Part shown: piece after piece, positions 16,670 through 25,157 of the stretch | How the letters are laid out: each line of letters starts with the position of its first letter | How positions within the stretch are numbered: the first letter of the stretch is position 1 | Assembly (NCBI GenBank): GCA_020846875.1 | Contig: JADLDB010000067.1 | Location: 79,067-143,066, forward strand | Source: Myxococcales bacterium | GTDB lineage: Bacteria > Myxococcota > Myxococcia > Myxococcales > Myxococcaceae | Length of the DNA: 64,000 nucleotides | Direction of reading: 5' to 3' | Program-made: the position numbers and the translations under genes | The notes under the pieces: model-generated | What the model saw: only the letters and a program-made list of their open reading frames with translations | Told to the model about the DNA's origin: nothing | Databases searched by the model: none

Positions 16670-18124
16670 TTAGCGGACAGTGCGGCGCCGGCGCAAAGTG
16701 GGGAGGGCGAGGGCGAGGATCCACAGCGACGGCAATCCTGCGCCCACCGCGCTGCAGCTTGTCGCCGCTGGGCCGGAGAGGCTGGCGGCCGCGGGGAGCA
16801 CCGTGGGCGCGAACTTCAGCTGCCCCGGGCGGCAGTAGCGGCGTGAGTCCCCGCCCGCCTCGCACACCGAGCCCGAAGGACAGTCGTTGGTCACCACGCA
16901 GGCCGTGACGCAGCGGGTGAGCGCCGCGGCCGGCCCGGTGCAGATCGAGTCCACGCAGAAGTCCCCCGACGGGCTGCAGAAGTCGAACAGGTGCCGCTCG
17001 GGCTTGAGGGGGAAGCCGCAGATCCCCGCGCTGCAGACCATGGTGGACGGACAGTCCGCCGGCCCCGCGCATGGCTTCGAGCAATACGTCTGCGGGTGCT
17101 GGCTGTCGCTCACGCACAGCCGCTCGCGGCACGACTGGGCCACCGTGCAGGCGCCGCCCTCGGCCACGCAGTCCGGATCCGCCACCGGGCAGGCCGCCTG
17201 GGCGCACACGCCGTTCCGGGCGCAGTCCCGGGGGCAGTCGGGATCCTTCGTCAGGTCCGCGCAGTCGGCGCTGCACCGCCCGTCGGCCACGCAGGCGCAG
17301 TCCTGATCCACCGGCGCGCACCCCGGCAGGCAGGCGCCGTCGGTGGCGCAGGTGGGCTGCTCCCACTGGGCCATCGTCGTCTTGATCCACTGCGCCGCCA
17401 CGTCCACCCGACCGTCGAAGCCTTCGATGACGCAGTTCTGGTCGCCGTAGCTCACCACCCCCACCACCTTCTCGCTGGCCTCGCCGGGCAGCAGCATGAA
17501 GGCCGGTCCGCCGGAGTCGCCCGAGCAGGTCTGCTTGCCCTGCGCGCCGGACTCGATGGTGTAGGTCAGCACCTCGCGCACCCCGTAGGTGACCTCCCGC
17601 TTCACGCCCCCGCCCACCCCGCTGGCGTCGGTGATCCCGAAGCCCACGTGGCGGATCGACCGGCCCACGTCGGTGCTGGTCAGCGCCCGCTCGTTGATGG
17701 GAATGGGCGTCACCCCCGTCACCGGCTGCGCCAGGCGGAGGATCCCGAAGTCCCACGAGCCGCCCCGGTAACTCGGGTGCGCTACCTGCTGCGTCACCTC
17801 CGCCGCGCGGGACAGGGACTGGATGCTGGAGCCGAAGCCCACCACGTAGAAGTCGCCCGGCCCGTAGGCCTCGATGCAGTGCGCCGCCGTCAACACCGTC
17901 TTCGGGGCGATCAACGTGCCGGTGCAGTACTCCTGCAGCCCGCCGTAGTTCACCGCCAGCACCACCACCGCCGGATCGCCCGAGGCCAGCGTGCCGCCGA
18001 CGATCGCGTCTCCCCGCGCGCTCGACGCCTCGCCTGACACGTCGCTCACGTCCACCGAGGGGCCGCACGACAAGGCGAACACGGCGCCGGCCAACACCGT
18101 GACGATCCCCTGGCTCTTGCGCAT
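16670..18124 (-). CDS. Trypsin-like serine protease with MYXO-CTERM tail (paralogue of downstream gene)
   Basis: A 484-residue protein from ATG 18124, preceded by a good ribosome site (GAGGAG). The leader is hydrophobic and ends ALSCGPS; the mature start is IVGGTLASGDP. Triad: LTAAHCIEAYG (His), FGILRLAQPV (Asp within WDFGIL), CSGDSGGP (Ser). The C-terminal half carries the same Cys-rich repeat set as the next gene (e.g. CATDGACLPGC and DCACVADGRC), and the end is CSAVG plus a hydrophobic segment and Arg cluster (LRRRRTVR). The pair look like a tandem duplication that has diverged. It is divergent from the amidohydrolase gene, with 256 bases between starts. Confidence 0.92.
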   Translation of the reverse strand: MRKSQGIVTVLAGAVFALSCGPSVDVSDVSGEASSARGDAIVGGTLASGDPAVVVLAVNYGGLQEYCTGTLIAPKTVLTAAHCIEAYGPGDFYVVGFGSSIQSLSRAAEVTQQVAHPSYRGGSWDFGILRLAQPVTGVTPIPINERALTSTDVGRSIRHVGFGITDASGVGGGVKREVTYGVREVLTYTIESGAQGKQTCSGDSGGPAFMLLPGEASEKVVGVVSYGDQNCVIEGFDGRVDVAAQWIKTTMAQWEQPTCATDGACLPGCAPVDQDCACVADGRCSADCADLTKDPDCPRDCARNGVCAQAACPVADPDCVAEGGACTVAQSCRERLCVSDSQHPQTYCSKPCAGPADCPSTMVCSAGICGFPLKPERHLFDFCSPSGDFCVDSICTGPAAALTRCVTACVVTNDCPSGSVCEAGGDSRRYCRPGQLKFAPTVLPAAASLSGPAATSCSAVGAGLPSLWILALALPTLRRRRTVR

Positions 18125-18380
18125 CTGAGCTCCTCTGCAACCCTGCGAAACAGCAGAATTTTGCCCGCGCCCCGGTAGCAAGGTGTGTGCCCGATGGATC
18201 CCAAGAAGGATTCCGGCCCACTGGCGTGGCCGACGGGCGCGGGTGCTCTGACCCCCTCGCCCCGATCCGGCCGGGAATCGGACACTTCGAGACCGGCTCC
18301 GCGTCAAAGGGCCTCACGTCGGGCGCTGGCCGACAAAAGTCGTTTCGCGGGCAGAAGGCCACCGGTTACCCTCCGGCCCC

Positions 18381-19676
18381 GTGGGGACCGTGTTGAAGGG
18401 GGCGACGCTCGTCGAGCTCGAGCCCGCGAACGTCGAGGTCGCCGATCTTCGGATCTCCGGAGGGCGGATTCTGGGCCGCGGTCCTGCCGCCGCTCCGGAG
18501 GCGTCCGACGAGATCATCGATCTCTCCGGCCGCCTCGTCTTCCCCGGCTTCGTCAGCGCCCACCACCACCTCGCGGCGACGCTCTTGCGCGGCGCACCCC
18601 GCGCGGGCGCCGGCTTCGGTGGCGAGCGCGCGACCCGCCTGGCTTTTCGCGAGGTGCTGAGCCTCGACGACGCTGAAGCGGCAGCGGCCGCGGGAGGGCT
18701 GGAAGGGCTGCTCGCCGGTACCACCACCGTCTTCGACACCCACGTGGCGACCCGCGAGGTGGAAGGCGCGCTGTCGCGCGTGGCGCACGGGCTGTCGGGC
18801 GTGGGCCTGCGGGCGGTGCTGGCCCAGCGGGTGCTGGCGGGCGACGAGGTGGCCCTGCACGAGTGCCTGTCCTACGCGGCGAAGTCCCGCGGGCGCTTTC
18901 GGGGGGCGGTGGGCCTGGGCGACCTGGGGCAGATGGCCGACGAGGCGCTCCGGGCGGTGCGCCAGGCGCTCGACGACGCGAAGGTGCTGGGGCTCATCAC
19001 CGTGGCCGAGGACGCGGAGGAAGAGGCGCAGTGCCAAGAGCACTATGGCGCCGTCCCCAGCGATCGCCTGCTGGAAGCGGATCTGGTCGGGGAAGGCGTC
19101 GTCATCGCCCAGGGCGTTCACCTGTCCTGGCCGCAGTTGTCTTCCCTCATCGCCCGCGGGCCGTGGCTCGTGCACACCGCGCGCTCCAACATGGCCAGCC
19201 AGACGGGGCACGCCACGCCGTCGAAGTTTGGCGTCCGGGGCACCTTCGGCACCGACGTCATGCCGCTTGACGTGCTGTCCGAGGCCCAGGCCGCCACCCT
19301 GCGCGCCAGCGAGTCGGGTCAGCCCATCGACATTCTGCGCTTCCTGGCCAACGGCCACCGCCTCGCGACGAAGGCCTTCGGCTTGCCGGTGGGCCCCCTG
19401 CGGGAAGGCGCCGCCGCCGATCTCGTGGTGCTGGACTACCAACCGCCCACGACCTTTGACGCCTCCACCCTGGCGGCCCACGCCCAATCCGGCCTCTCCT
19501 CCAGGTACGTGGAGTCGGTGATGGTGGACGGCCTGTGGCGCCTGTGGAAACGCAAGCCGCTCGCCGTGGATCCGGTGGAGGTGGCCCGCACCGCGCGGCA
19601 CGCGGCCGAGGCGATGTGGAAGCGGCTGGCGGAGGCGGCGCCAGCGACAGTGGCGGCGGGGAAGGGCGACGGCTAG
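18381..19676 (+). CDS. SsnA-like amidohydrolase
   Basis: A 431-residue protein from GTG 18381. It shows the metal-dependent amidohydrolase layout: small N-terminal beta domain, FPGFVSAHHHLAAT (H-x-H, residues about 55-68), GTTTVFDTH, QGVHLSW (His), HTARSNMASQTGHA and GTFGTDVMPLDVLSE (Asp), then AADLVVLDY. The SNM and GTD blocks are most like the SsnA/chlorohydrolase branch. The position that normally supplies a metal-binding His before the catalytic Glu (HxAE or HxSE) reads LITVAEDAEE, so that ligand seems lost or moved. The substrate is unknown. Its TAG stop touches the ATG of the UGA-containing peroxiredoxin, so the genes are probably one operon. Confidence 0.8.
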   Translation: MGTVLKGATLVELEPANVEVADLRISGGRILGRGPAAAPEASDEIIDLSGRLVFPGFVSAHHHLAATLLRGAPRAGAGFGGERATRLAFREVLSLDDAEAAAAAGGLEGLLAGTTTVFDTHVATREVEGALSRVAHGLSGVGLRAVLAQRVLAGDEVALHECLSYAAKSRGRFRGAVGLGDLGQMADEALRAVRQALDDAKVLGLITVAEDAEEEAQCQEHYGAVPSDRLLEADLVGEGVVIAQGVHLSWPQLSSLIARGPWLVHTARSNMASQTGHATPSKFGVRGTFGTDVMPLDVLSEAQAATLRASESGQPIDILRFLANGHRLATKAFGLPVGPLREGAAADLVVLDYQPPTTFDASTLAAHAQSGLSSRYVESVMVDGLWRLWKRKPLAVDPVEVARTARHAAEAMWKRLAEAAPATVAAGKGDG

Positions 19677-20222
19677 ATGGGACGGACGATGCTCTGCGGG
19701 GTGCTCATGGGATTGCTGTCAGCGATGCCGCAGGTGGGTGACGTGGCGCCCGACTTCACCGTGAAGGACCTTGACGGCGCCGAGCTTTCCCTCTCGAAGC
19801 TGGTGGAGAAGGGGCCGGTGGTGCTGGCCTTCTTCCCCAAGGCCTTCACCCCCGGTTGAACGCGCGAGCTCACGGCGTACCGGGATCGGTATGCGGACAT
19901 CCAGAAGCACCAGGGCACGGTGATCGCGATCTCCACCGATGATCGCGAGACGTCCGCCAAGTTCCGCGAGTCGCTCAAGGCGCCGTACCACTTCATCGCC
20001 GACGAGGACGGGAAGCTGGTCCGCCAGTTCGACGTGAAGACGCCCATCGTCAATTACGCCAAGCGCACCACCTTCGTCGTCGGGCCCGGGCGGAAGATCC
20101 TCGCCATCCAGGAAGGCGGCGACGCCATCGATCCGTCCGGCGCGGTGCAGGCGTGCAGCCTCAAGCCCCCCGAGGCGATGAAGTACGTCACCGGCGGTGA
20201 CGGCGGCGCGCCGAAGAAGTGA
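19677..20222 (+). CDS. Selenocysteine-containing peroxiredoxin (in-frame TGA at codon 61)
   Basis: Read through TGA 19857-19859, this is a 181-residue AhpC/TSA-type peroxiredoxin. Before the [18 protein letters not shown] and [13 protein letters not shown]; after it: [29 protein letters not shown]. In Cys-type relatives the motif is FTPGCT, so the TGA stands exactly at the peroxidatic cysteine and would encode selenocysteine 61. Both halves share frame and normal codon use, and a SECIS-like hairpin follows (19875-19894). Cys160 could be a resolving residue. A short hydrophobic N-terminus may be a signal. Start ATG 19677 has GGGGAAGGG upstream and directly follows the amidohydrolase stop. A TGC-to-TGA error or pseudogene is the alternative. 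Confidence 0.8.
19875..19894 (+). promoter_or_regulatory. Candidate bacterial SECIS hairpin after the in-frame TGA
   Basis: GCGTACC (19875-19881) pairs with GGTATGC (19888-19894), one G-T wobble, closed by an extra G-C pair (19882/19887) over the four-base loop GGAT. The stem is eight pairs and the apical loop begins with G. About 23 bases separate the TGA from the loop, within the 16-37 usual for bacterial selenocysteine insertion elements bound by SelB. Confidence 0.65.
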
Positions 20223-20265
20223 ACCTCCTTCCAACTCCTGCGAAGGAGCGCGCGGTGACGGCGCT

Positions 20266-20283
20266 TGACGACGGCTGGCGTCA
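20266..20283 (+). promoter_or_regulatory. Inverted repeat overlapping a TTGACG -35-like box
   Basis: TGACG (20266-20270) and CGTCA (20279-20283) form an inverted repeat with an 8-base spacer, about 75 bases before the start of the Gly-linker lipoprotein. TTGACG at 20265-20270 is a fair -35 match, but the -10 region 17 bases on (GTTTGT) is poor. An operator over a promoter is possible. Confidence 0.3.
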
Positions 20284-20356
20284 GCGTGTTTGTTGCGCCG
20301 CCTTTTCGTTACTCACCGCGCGGGCCGGTCCGCGCCAACCTCAGGGAGACGTCTTC

Positions 20357-21460
20357 ATGAAGGTGCAGGCCCTCGTTCTCGGAGCCGCGCTCGGCTTCCT
20401 CCTCGCTACCGTGCCGTCCTGCGGCGGCAGTACCACCTGCAGCTCCACTAACTGCGGCGGCTGCTGTGACTCCGCCGGCGCCTGCGTGCCCAAGTCGGCC
20501 AGCAACAGCAACACGGCCTGCGGAACCCAGGGCAACACATGTGTCGACTGCACCAAGACGGGGCAGACCTGTAACCCCAACAGCTTCGCCTGCGAAGGCG
20601 GCACCGGCGGCGGTACCGGCGGCGGTACCGGCGGCGGCGCGACGGGCGGTGGCACGGGCGGCGGCGCGACGGGCGGTGGCACGGGCGGCGGCACGGGCGG
20701 CGGCACGGGCGGCGGCACAGGAGGCGGTGGCACGGGCGGCGGCGGCACGGGCGGCGGCGGCACGGGCGGCGGCGCGGGCGGGGGCGGCGGCTCGATGACG
20801 TGCAACTACCAGACGCAGGACTGCGCCATGGGCACCTGCGTGGTGGCCAACAATATGGGCACCGCCTTCGCGTGCATCCCCGGCCAGTGCAACATGGCCC
20901 GCCAGGACTGCGACGGCGGCGCCTGCGCCCTGGGCAACGGCCCGTCAGGCATCGTCACTGCCTGCATCGCCAACGGCACCCGTCAGATGGGTGAGACCTG
21001 CGGCGGGGCCAATGGCTCCTGCGTCGCCGGCACCCTCTGCGGCGGCCCCCAGGGTGGCCCGAACACCTGCATCAAGCTGTGCTTCGGCAACCCCACCGAC
21101 TGCCCCAGCGGCTACTCCTGCAGCAGCGGGGTGCAGGTGTCCTCGACCGTCTTCCTCCTCACCTGCGCGCCCGCGTGCGACCTGCTGCTGCAGAACTGCC
21201 CCAACATGCTGGCGTGCTACCCGTCCAGCACGGGGAACACCTGCTTCACGGCGGGCGCGGGCGGCGCGGGCGCAGCGTGCACCGGTGCCGACAACTGTCA
21301 GAAGGGCTTCGGCTGCTTCTCCATGGGAGGCCCGAGCGCCTGCCGCGCGTTCTGCAACCTCGACGGCGGCTCGCCGGGCTGCACCGCCGTGCCGGCGGAC
21401 GGCGGCATGAATGCCTGCCTCCCCACGCAGGATCCGGGCGTCGGCGCCTGCCTCGAGTGA
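20357..21460 (+). CDS. Cys-rich lipoprotein with poly-Gly/Thr linker
   Basis: A 367-residue protein from ATG 20357 with GGGAGA upstream. The leader ends LLATVPSCGG, a likely lipidation site. Residues about 25-80 hold a Cys-rich knot (CSSTNCGGCCDSAG), residues about 81-146 are an almost pure Gly/Thr/Ala linker, and the rest is a second Cys-rich region with pairs spaced like small disulphide modules (e.g. CNYQTQDCAMGTC). This is a common myxobacterial lipoprotein design, with the linker lifting the outer domain off the membrane. Function is unknown. A strong terminator follows at 21489-21524. Confidence 0.8.
   Translation: MKVQALVLGAALGFLLATVPSCGGSTTCSSTNCGGCCDSAGACVPKSASNSNTACGTQGNTCVDCTKTGQTCNPNSFACEGGTGGGTGGGTGGGATGGGTGGGATGGGTGGGTGGGTGGGTGGGGTGGGGTGGGGTGGGAGGGGGSMTCNYQTQDCAMGTCVVANNMGTAFACIPGQCNMARQDCDGGACALGNGPSGIVTACIANGTRQMGETCGGANGSCVAGTLCGGPQGGPNTCIKLCFGNPTDCPSGYSCSSGVQVSSTVFLLTCAPACDLLLQNCPNMLACYPSSTGNTCFTAGAGGAGAACTGADNCQKGFGCFSMGGPSACRAFCNLDGGSPGCTAVPADGGMNACLPTQDPGVGACLE
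20597..20793 (+). repeat. Coding GGCGGNACG/GGCGGCGCG repeat (Gly-rich linker)
   Basis: Tandem in-frame units of two or three Gly codons followed by Thr or Ala, about 66 codons long. The array lies wholly inside the lipoprotein gene and could vary in length by slippage between strains. Confidence 0.85.
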
Positions 21461-21488
21461 GCTGAAGGCCAGTCGCATTCGGTCAGCG

Positions 21489-21524
21489 GCCCCGTCTCCG
21501 GCACTTCCGGGGGCGGGGCTTTCT
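21489..21524 (+). terminator. Rho-independent terminator after the Gly-linker lipoprotein gene
   Basis: GCCCCGTCTCCGG (21489-21501) pairs with CCGGGGGCGGGGC (21507-21519) over the loop CACTT, 13 pairs including two G-T, followed by TTTCT. It starts 28 bases after the stop codon. The remaining 325 bases to the convergent gene at 21850 show no convincing gene or RNA. Confidence 0.75.
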
Positions 21525-21849
21525 GCTGGTGCTCCGTCCCCAAGGTGGCCAGATGACCGCAGCAGCCCAAAGGGAGGTGAGCCGCGCGTGGCTCCGGCGC
21601 GTCGCCCGACCCGCAACGCCCCTCGTCTCCCCGGCCCCGTGACCAGGGCGCGTGGGCTTCGGACTCCCCCCGAAGGGTCCACCGCCCTGCCGCACGGCGA
21701 CCCTGCTCCCCCAATCTGGTGTCAGCCCGCGCCCGCAGCCCGAGGTCAATCACCGCTGGAGGGCCCCGGGCCGGCGCAGGTGAGGCCGAAACGGGAGGGG
21801 CCTGGCCGCAGCGCCGAGGCCCAGAGTCCGGGCGGGGGGCGGACAGCGC

Positions 21850-22749
21850 TCAGCGACGCCGGCGGCGCAGCGCCCAGAGCAACGCCAACGGTACGAGGAG
21901 GCCCGGTGCCGACGTGCAGCCACCCTGATCCGCGCCCCCCTTGTACCGGTAGGCTCCCCAGAAGCCGATCGTCTTGATGGGCGTCACCGCCTCGGCTCCC
22001 GACGGCTCGCCCAGGTTTCCCGCGAGATCCTTCGCCCGCAGGCGAATGTCGTAGGTGTTGCCGTTGGTGAGGTTGGACACCTTGATCGCCCCCGCGGTCG
22101 CCAGCACCTCGCCGCTGGCCACGAAGTCCGCCGCGCCTGGCGCCTTCACCTCGGCGATCACCACCTCTGCGTCCGAGGTCACCGTGAAGCTCACCCGCGC
22201 CGACTCGTCCAGCGCCACCACCTCGGTGATGTCCGGCGCGGCCGGCGCCAGCGTGTCGTAGACGATCTTCAAGGCGCTCGCCTGCAGCTTCCCCTGGCCG
22301 CTGAATCCGCAGCTCGTCGAGGAGTACTCCATCGCCCCGCACACCTTGTGCGTCTTCGCCAGGCCCACCGTCCCGCAGGGCGTCGTCGTTCCTTCCTTGA
22401 AGCCCGGCAGCTCGCTGATCGCCACGTCGAACGTGCCCTCGCGCGCGGTGCTGACCGTGATCGCCGGGATGTCGTCGTAGCGCACGTCGTTGGTGCCCGG
22501 GGTCTCTGCACACTCGGCTTCCGTGCTCCACAGCTTGAGCGGCGTGCACAGCAGGCCCACGCTGTAGTTGTACTTCCACCGCACTCGCAGCTGCAGGCTG
22601 CAGTCGCCCGCCCCGATGGTGTACGTGTTGGAAAAGCTGTTCCCCTCGCCCAGCTCCAGCGCCGACGTAGACGTCGTCTGCCCCAACGCAGGCAGGGCCA
22701 GCACCACCCACCACATCAACAGCCGAGAACTTTGCGCTCCTCGAAGCAT
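21850..22749 (-). CDS. Fibronectin-III-like surface protein with MYXO-CTERM tail
   Basis: A 299-residue protein taken from ATG 22749, which gives a signal peptide (hydrophobic LLMWWVVLALPALG). The N-terminal 140 residues are beta-rich with several Cys pairs. Residues about 165-250 resemble a fibronectin type III domain (APDITEVVALDESARVSFTV, then NLTNGNTYDIRLRAKDLAGN). The end has GGCTSAPG, a hydrophobic helix and five Arg residues, the MYXO-CTERM pattern for processing and surface anchoring. The frame extends to 22848 but the extra leader has no signal character. No enzyme motif is seen; an adhesive or matrix-facing role is inference. Confidence 0.8.
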   Translation of the reverse strand: MLRGAQSSRLLMWWVVLALPALGQTTSTSALELGEGNSFSNTYTIGAGDCSLQLRVRWKYNYSVGLLCTPLKLWSTEAECAETPGTNDVRYDDIPAITVSTAREGTFDVAISELPGFKEGTTTPCGTVGLAKTHKVCGAMEYSSTSCGFSGQGKLQASALKIVYDTLAPAAPDITEVVALDESARVSFTVTSDAEVVIAEVKAPGAADFVASGEVLATAGAIKVSNLTNGNTYDIRLRAKDLAGNLGEPSGAEAVTPIKTIGFWGAYRYKGGADQGGCTSAPGLLVPLALLWALRRRRR

Positions 22750-22861
22750 GGGGCCAGCTGCCGAGCAAGCCATGCGCCAGCAAGAAAGGCGCACATCTGC
22801 CCGATTTTCCGTGGTTTCTCGGAGGCCTCGGCCGGTGCCCCCTGCCAAAATGTCAGGGTCC

Positions 22862-23416
22862 TTAGAGCACCTGCCGGCGCTTCAGGTCCTCCACCACCAC
22901 CTGGGCGATGTCCTTCACCGTCTTTGGCAGGGTGGTGGGATCAAAGCTGCTGGTCAACCCGCTCCACACCAGCCGGTCGTCGGCCAGCGAGAAGATCTGC
23001 GTCTCCACCCGCAGCGCCGCGCCGGTGGCCGTCTGTGCCGTGTATTGCACCTTCGACGCCGTCGTGCCCGCCGCCTCCTGTGGCTTCGCCGTCTCTTCGT
23101 AGCCGACCACCGACATCACCACGAGCGCATCGTAGCCCTCGCTCTTGAGCCGCTCCGCCACCTTGCCGCCGTCCGCCAGCTCCTCCGCGGGGATCAGCTT
23201 GTAGGACTGCGTCGCGGCCGGAACGAGCTCGGCCATGGCGTTCTCCACCGCTTGCCGGTTGGCCGGATCCTTCGTCACCGCGATCACCGAGATCTTCTTG
23301 AACTTCGTCCCAGGCGTGACGTCCGGGTTGAACCAACTGGCGGTCAGCTTCAGCGGCGCGGCGCACCCGGACAGCGCGAGAGCGACGGTGGCGACGGCGA
23401 GGCGAGTCGAGATCAT
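22862..23416 (-). CDS. Small lipoprotein, paralogue of the upstream gene
   Basis: A 184-residue lipoprotein (lipobox LSGC at residues 15-18) from ATG 23416. After the lipid anchor comes LTASWFNPD and a mixed alpha/beta domain (ISVIAVTKDPANRQAVENAM, YDALVVMSVVGYEE, then strands ending in LVWSGLTSSFDP). The same order of elements appears in the neighbouring gene 23442-24029, so the two are diverged tandem copies, 25 bases apart. The fold resembles families of small outer-envelope lipoproteins of unknown role. No catalytic motif is visible. Confidence 0.8.
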   Translation of the reverse strand: MISTRLAVATVALALSGCAAPLKLTASWFNPDVTPGTKFKKISVIAVTKDPANRQAVENAMAELVPAATQSYKLIPAEELADGGKVAERLKSEGYDALVVMSVVGYEETAKPQEAAGTTASKVQYTAQTATGAALRVETQIFSLADDRLVWSGLTSSFDPTTLPKTVKDIAQVVVEDLKRRQVL

Positions 23417-23441
23417 GGGTGGCTTTCAATGATGAAGGGTG

Positions 23442-24029
23442 TCACTGCACCGCGGACACGAGCATGCCGTCGGCCTTGAGCTTCTCGCCGACCGCCTTGG
23501 CCACGTCGTCCACCAACTGCTCCACCTTCGAGGGATCGACGGACTCGGAGGTGCCGATCCACACCAGCTTGCCGTCCTCTACGTTGTAGATCTTCGTGTC
23601 GATCTCCACGGTGGTGGTGTTGCTCACCACGGTGGTGTCGCCCCACATCGCCCCGTACGCGTTCCACACCGGGTCCTTCCCGGGCAGGCGGGCCTGCGTC
23701 TCCTGGCTCACTCCCTCCACCTTCATCACCACCACGTACTTGAAGCCCTGCTCGGTGAGGCGCTGCTTCACCAGCTCGCGGTCCTTCACCTCGTTGTCGT
23801 TGAACAGCCGGTAGGCCTGCGTGCCGTCCGCCAGCAGGCGCACCAGCTCGTCCTCCGCGGTGCGGCGCAGGGTCGGGCTGCCGGAGATGACCACCGCGCA
23901 CACCTTCTCGCCCTTGATCAGCGGCTTCGCCTCCGGGTCCTTCCAGGTAGAGACGATCTTCGTCGTCGCGCAGCCAGACAGCGCGAACACCAGGCTCAGG
24001 GCACAGCTCGCCAACGCAGCACGCTTCAT
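23442..24029 (-). CDS. Small lipoprotein, first of a tandem pair
   Basis: A 195-residue lipoprotein from ATG 24029 (MKRAALASCALSLVFALSGC; lipid Cys at residue 20). Shared features with the downstream paralogue are an SxWxxPxA-type opening (STWKDPEA), VCAVVISGSPTLRR, YVVVMKVEGV and LVWIGTSESVDPSK, with a C-terminal amphipathic helix. It differs by an Asp/Thr-rich strand region about residues 125-150. The frame opens upstream of 24029 but the extra part has no signal character. Function unknown; the pair likely work in the periplasm or under the outer membrane. Confidence 0.8.
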   Translation of the reverse strand: MKRAALASCALSLVFALSGCATTKIVSTWKDPEAKPLIKGEKVCAVVISGSPTLRRTAEDELVRLLADGTQAYRLFNDNEVKDRELVKQRLTEQGFKYVVVMKVEGVSQETQARLPGKDPVWNAYGAMWGDTTVVSNTTTVEIDTKIYNVEDGKLVWIGTSESVDPSKVEQLVDDVAKAVGEKLKADGMLVSAVQ

Positions 24030-24107
24030 AGGTGTGGTGACCCTCCGGGCAGCGCACTTAGCCGCCGGGGGAAGGCCACACAAGCATTCGTGAACGCGCG
24101 TTGGGAG

Positions 24108-25130
<1,023 letters not shown>

Positions 25131-25157
25131 GCCTTCGTCACCACCGGCGCCGGTTCG

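Noticed and set aside
20597..20793. GGC/ACG repeat considered as a CRISPR or satellite array.
   Set aside because: It is an in-frame Gly/Thr/Ala linker with no unique spacers.
21298..21753. Minus-strand frame in the gap after the Gly-linker lipoprotein.
   Set aside because: It overlaps the lipoprotein end and the terminator, has no signal or motif, and looks like an antisense shadow.
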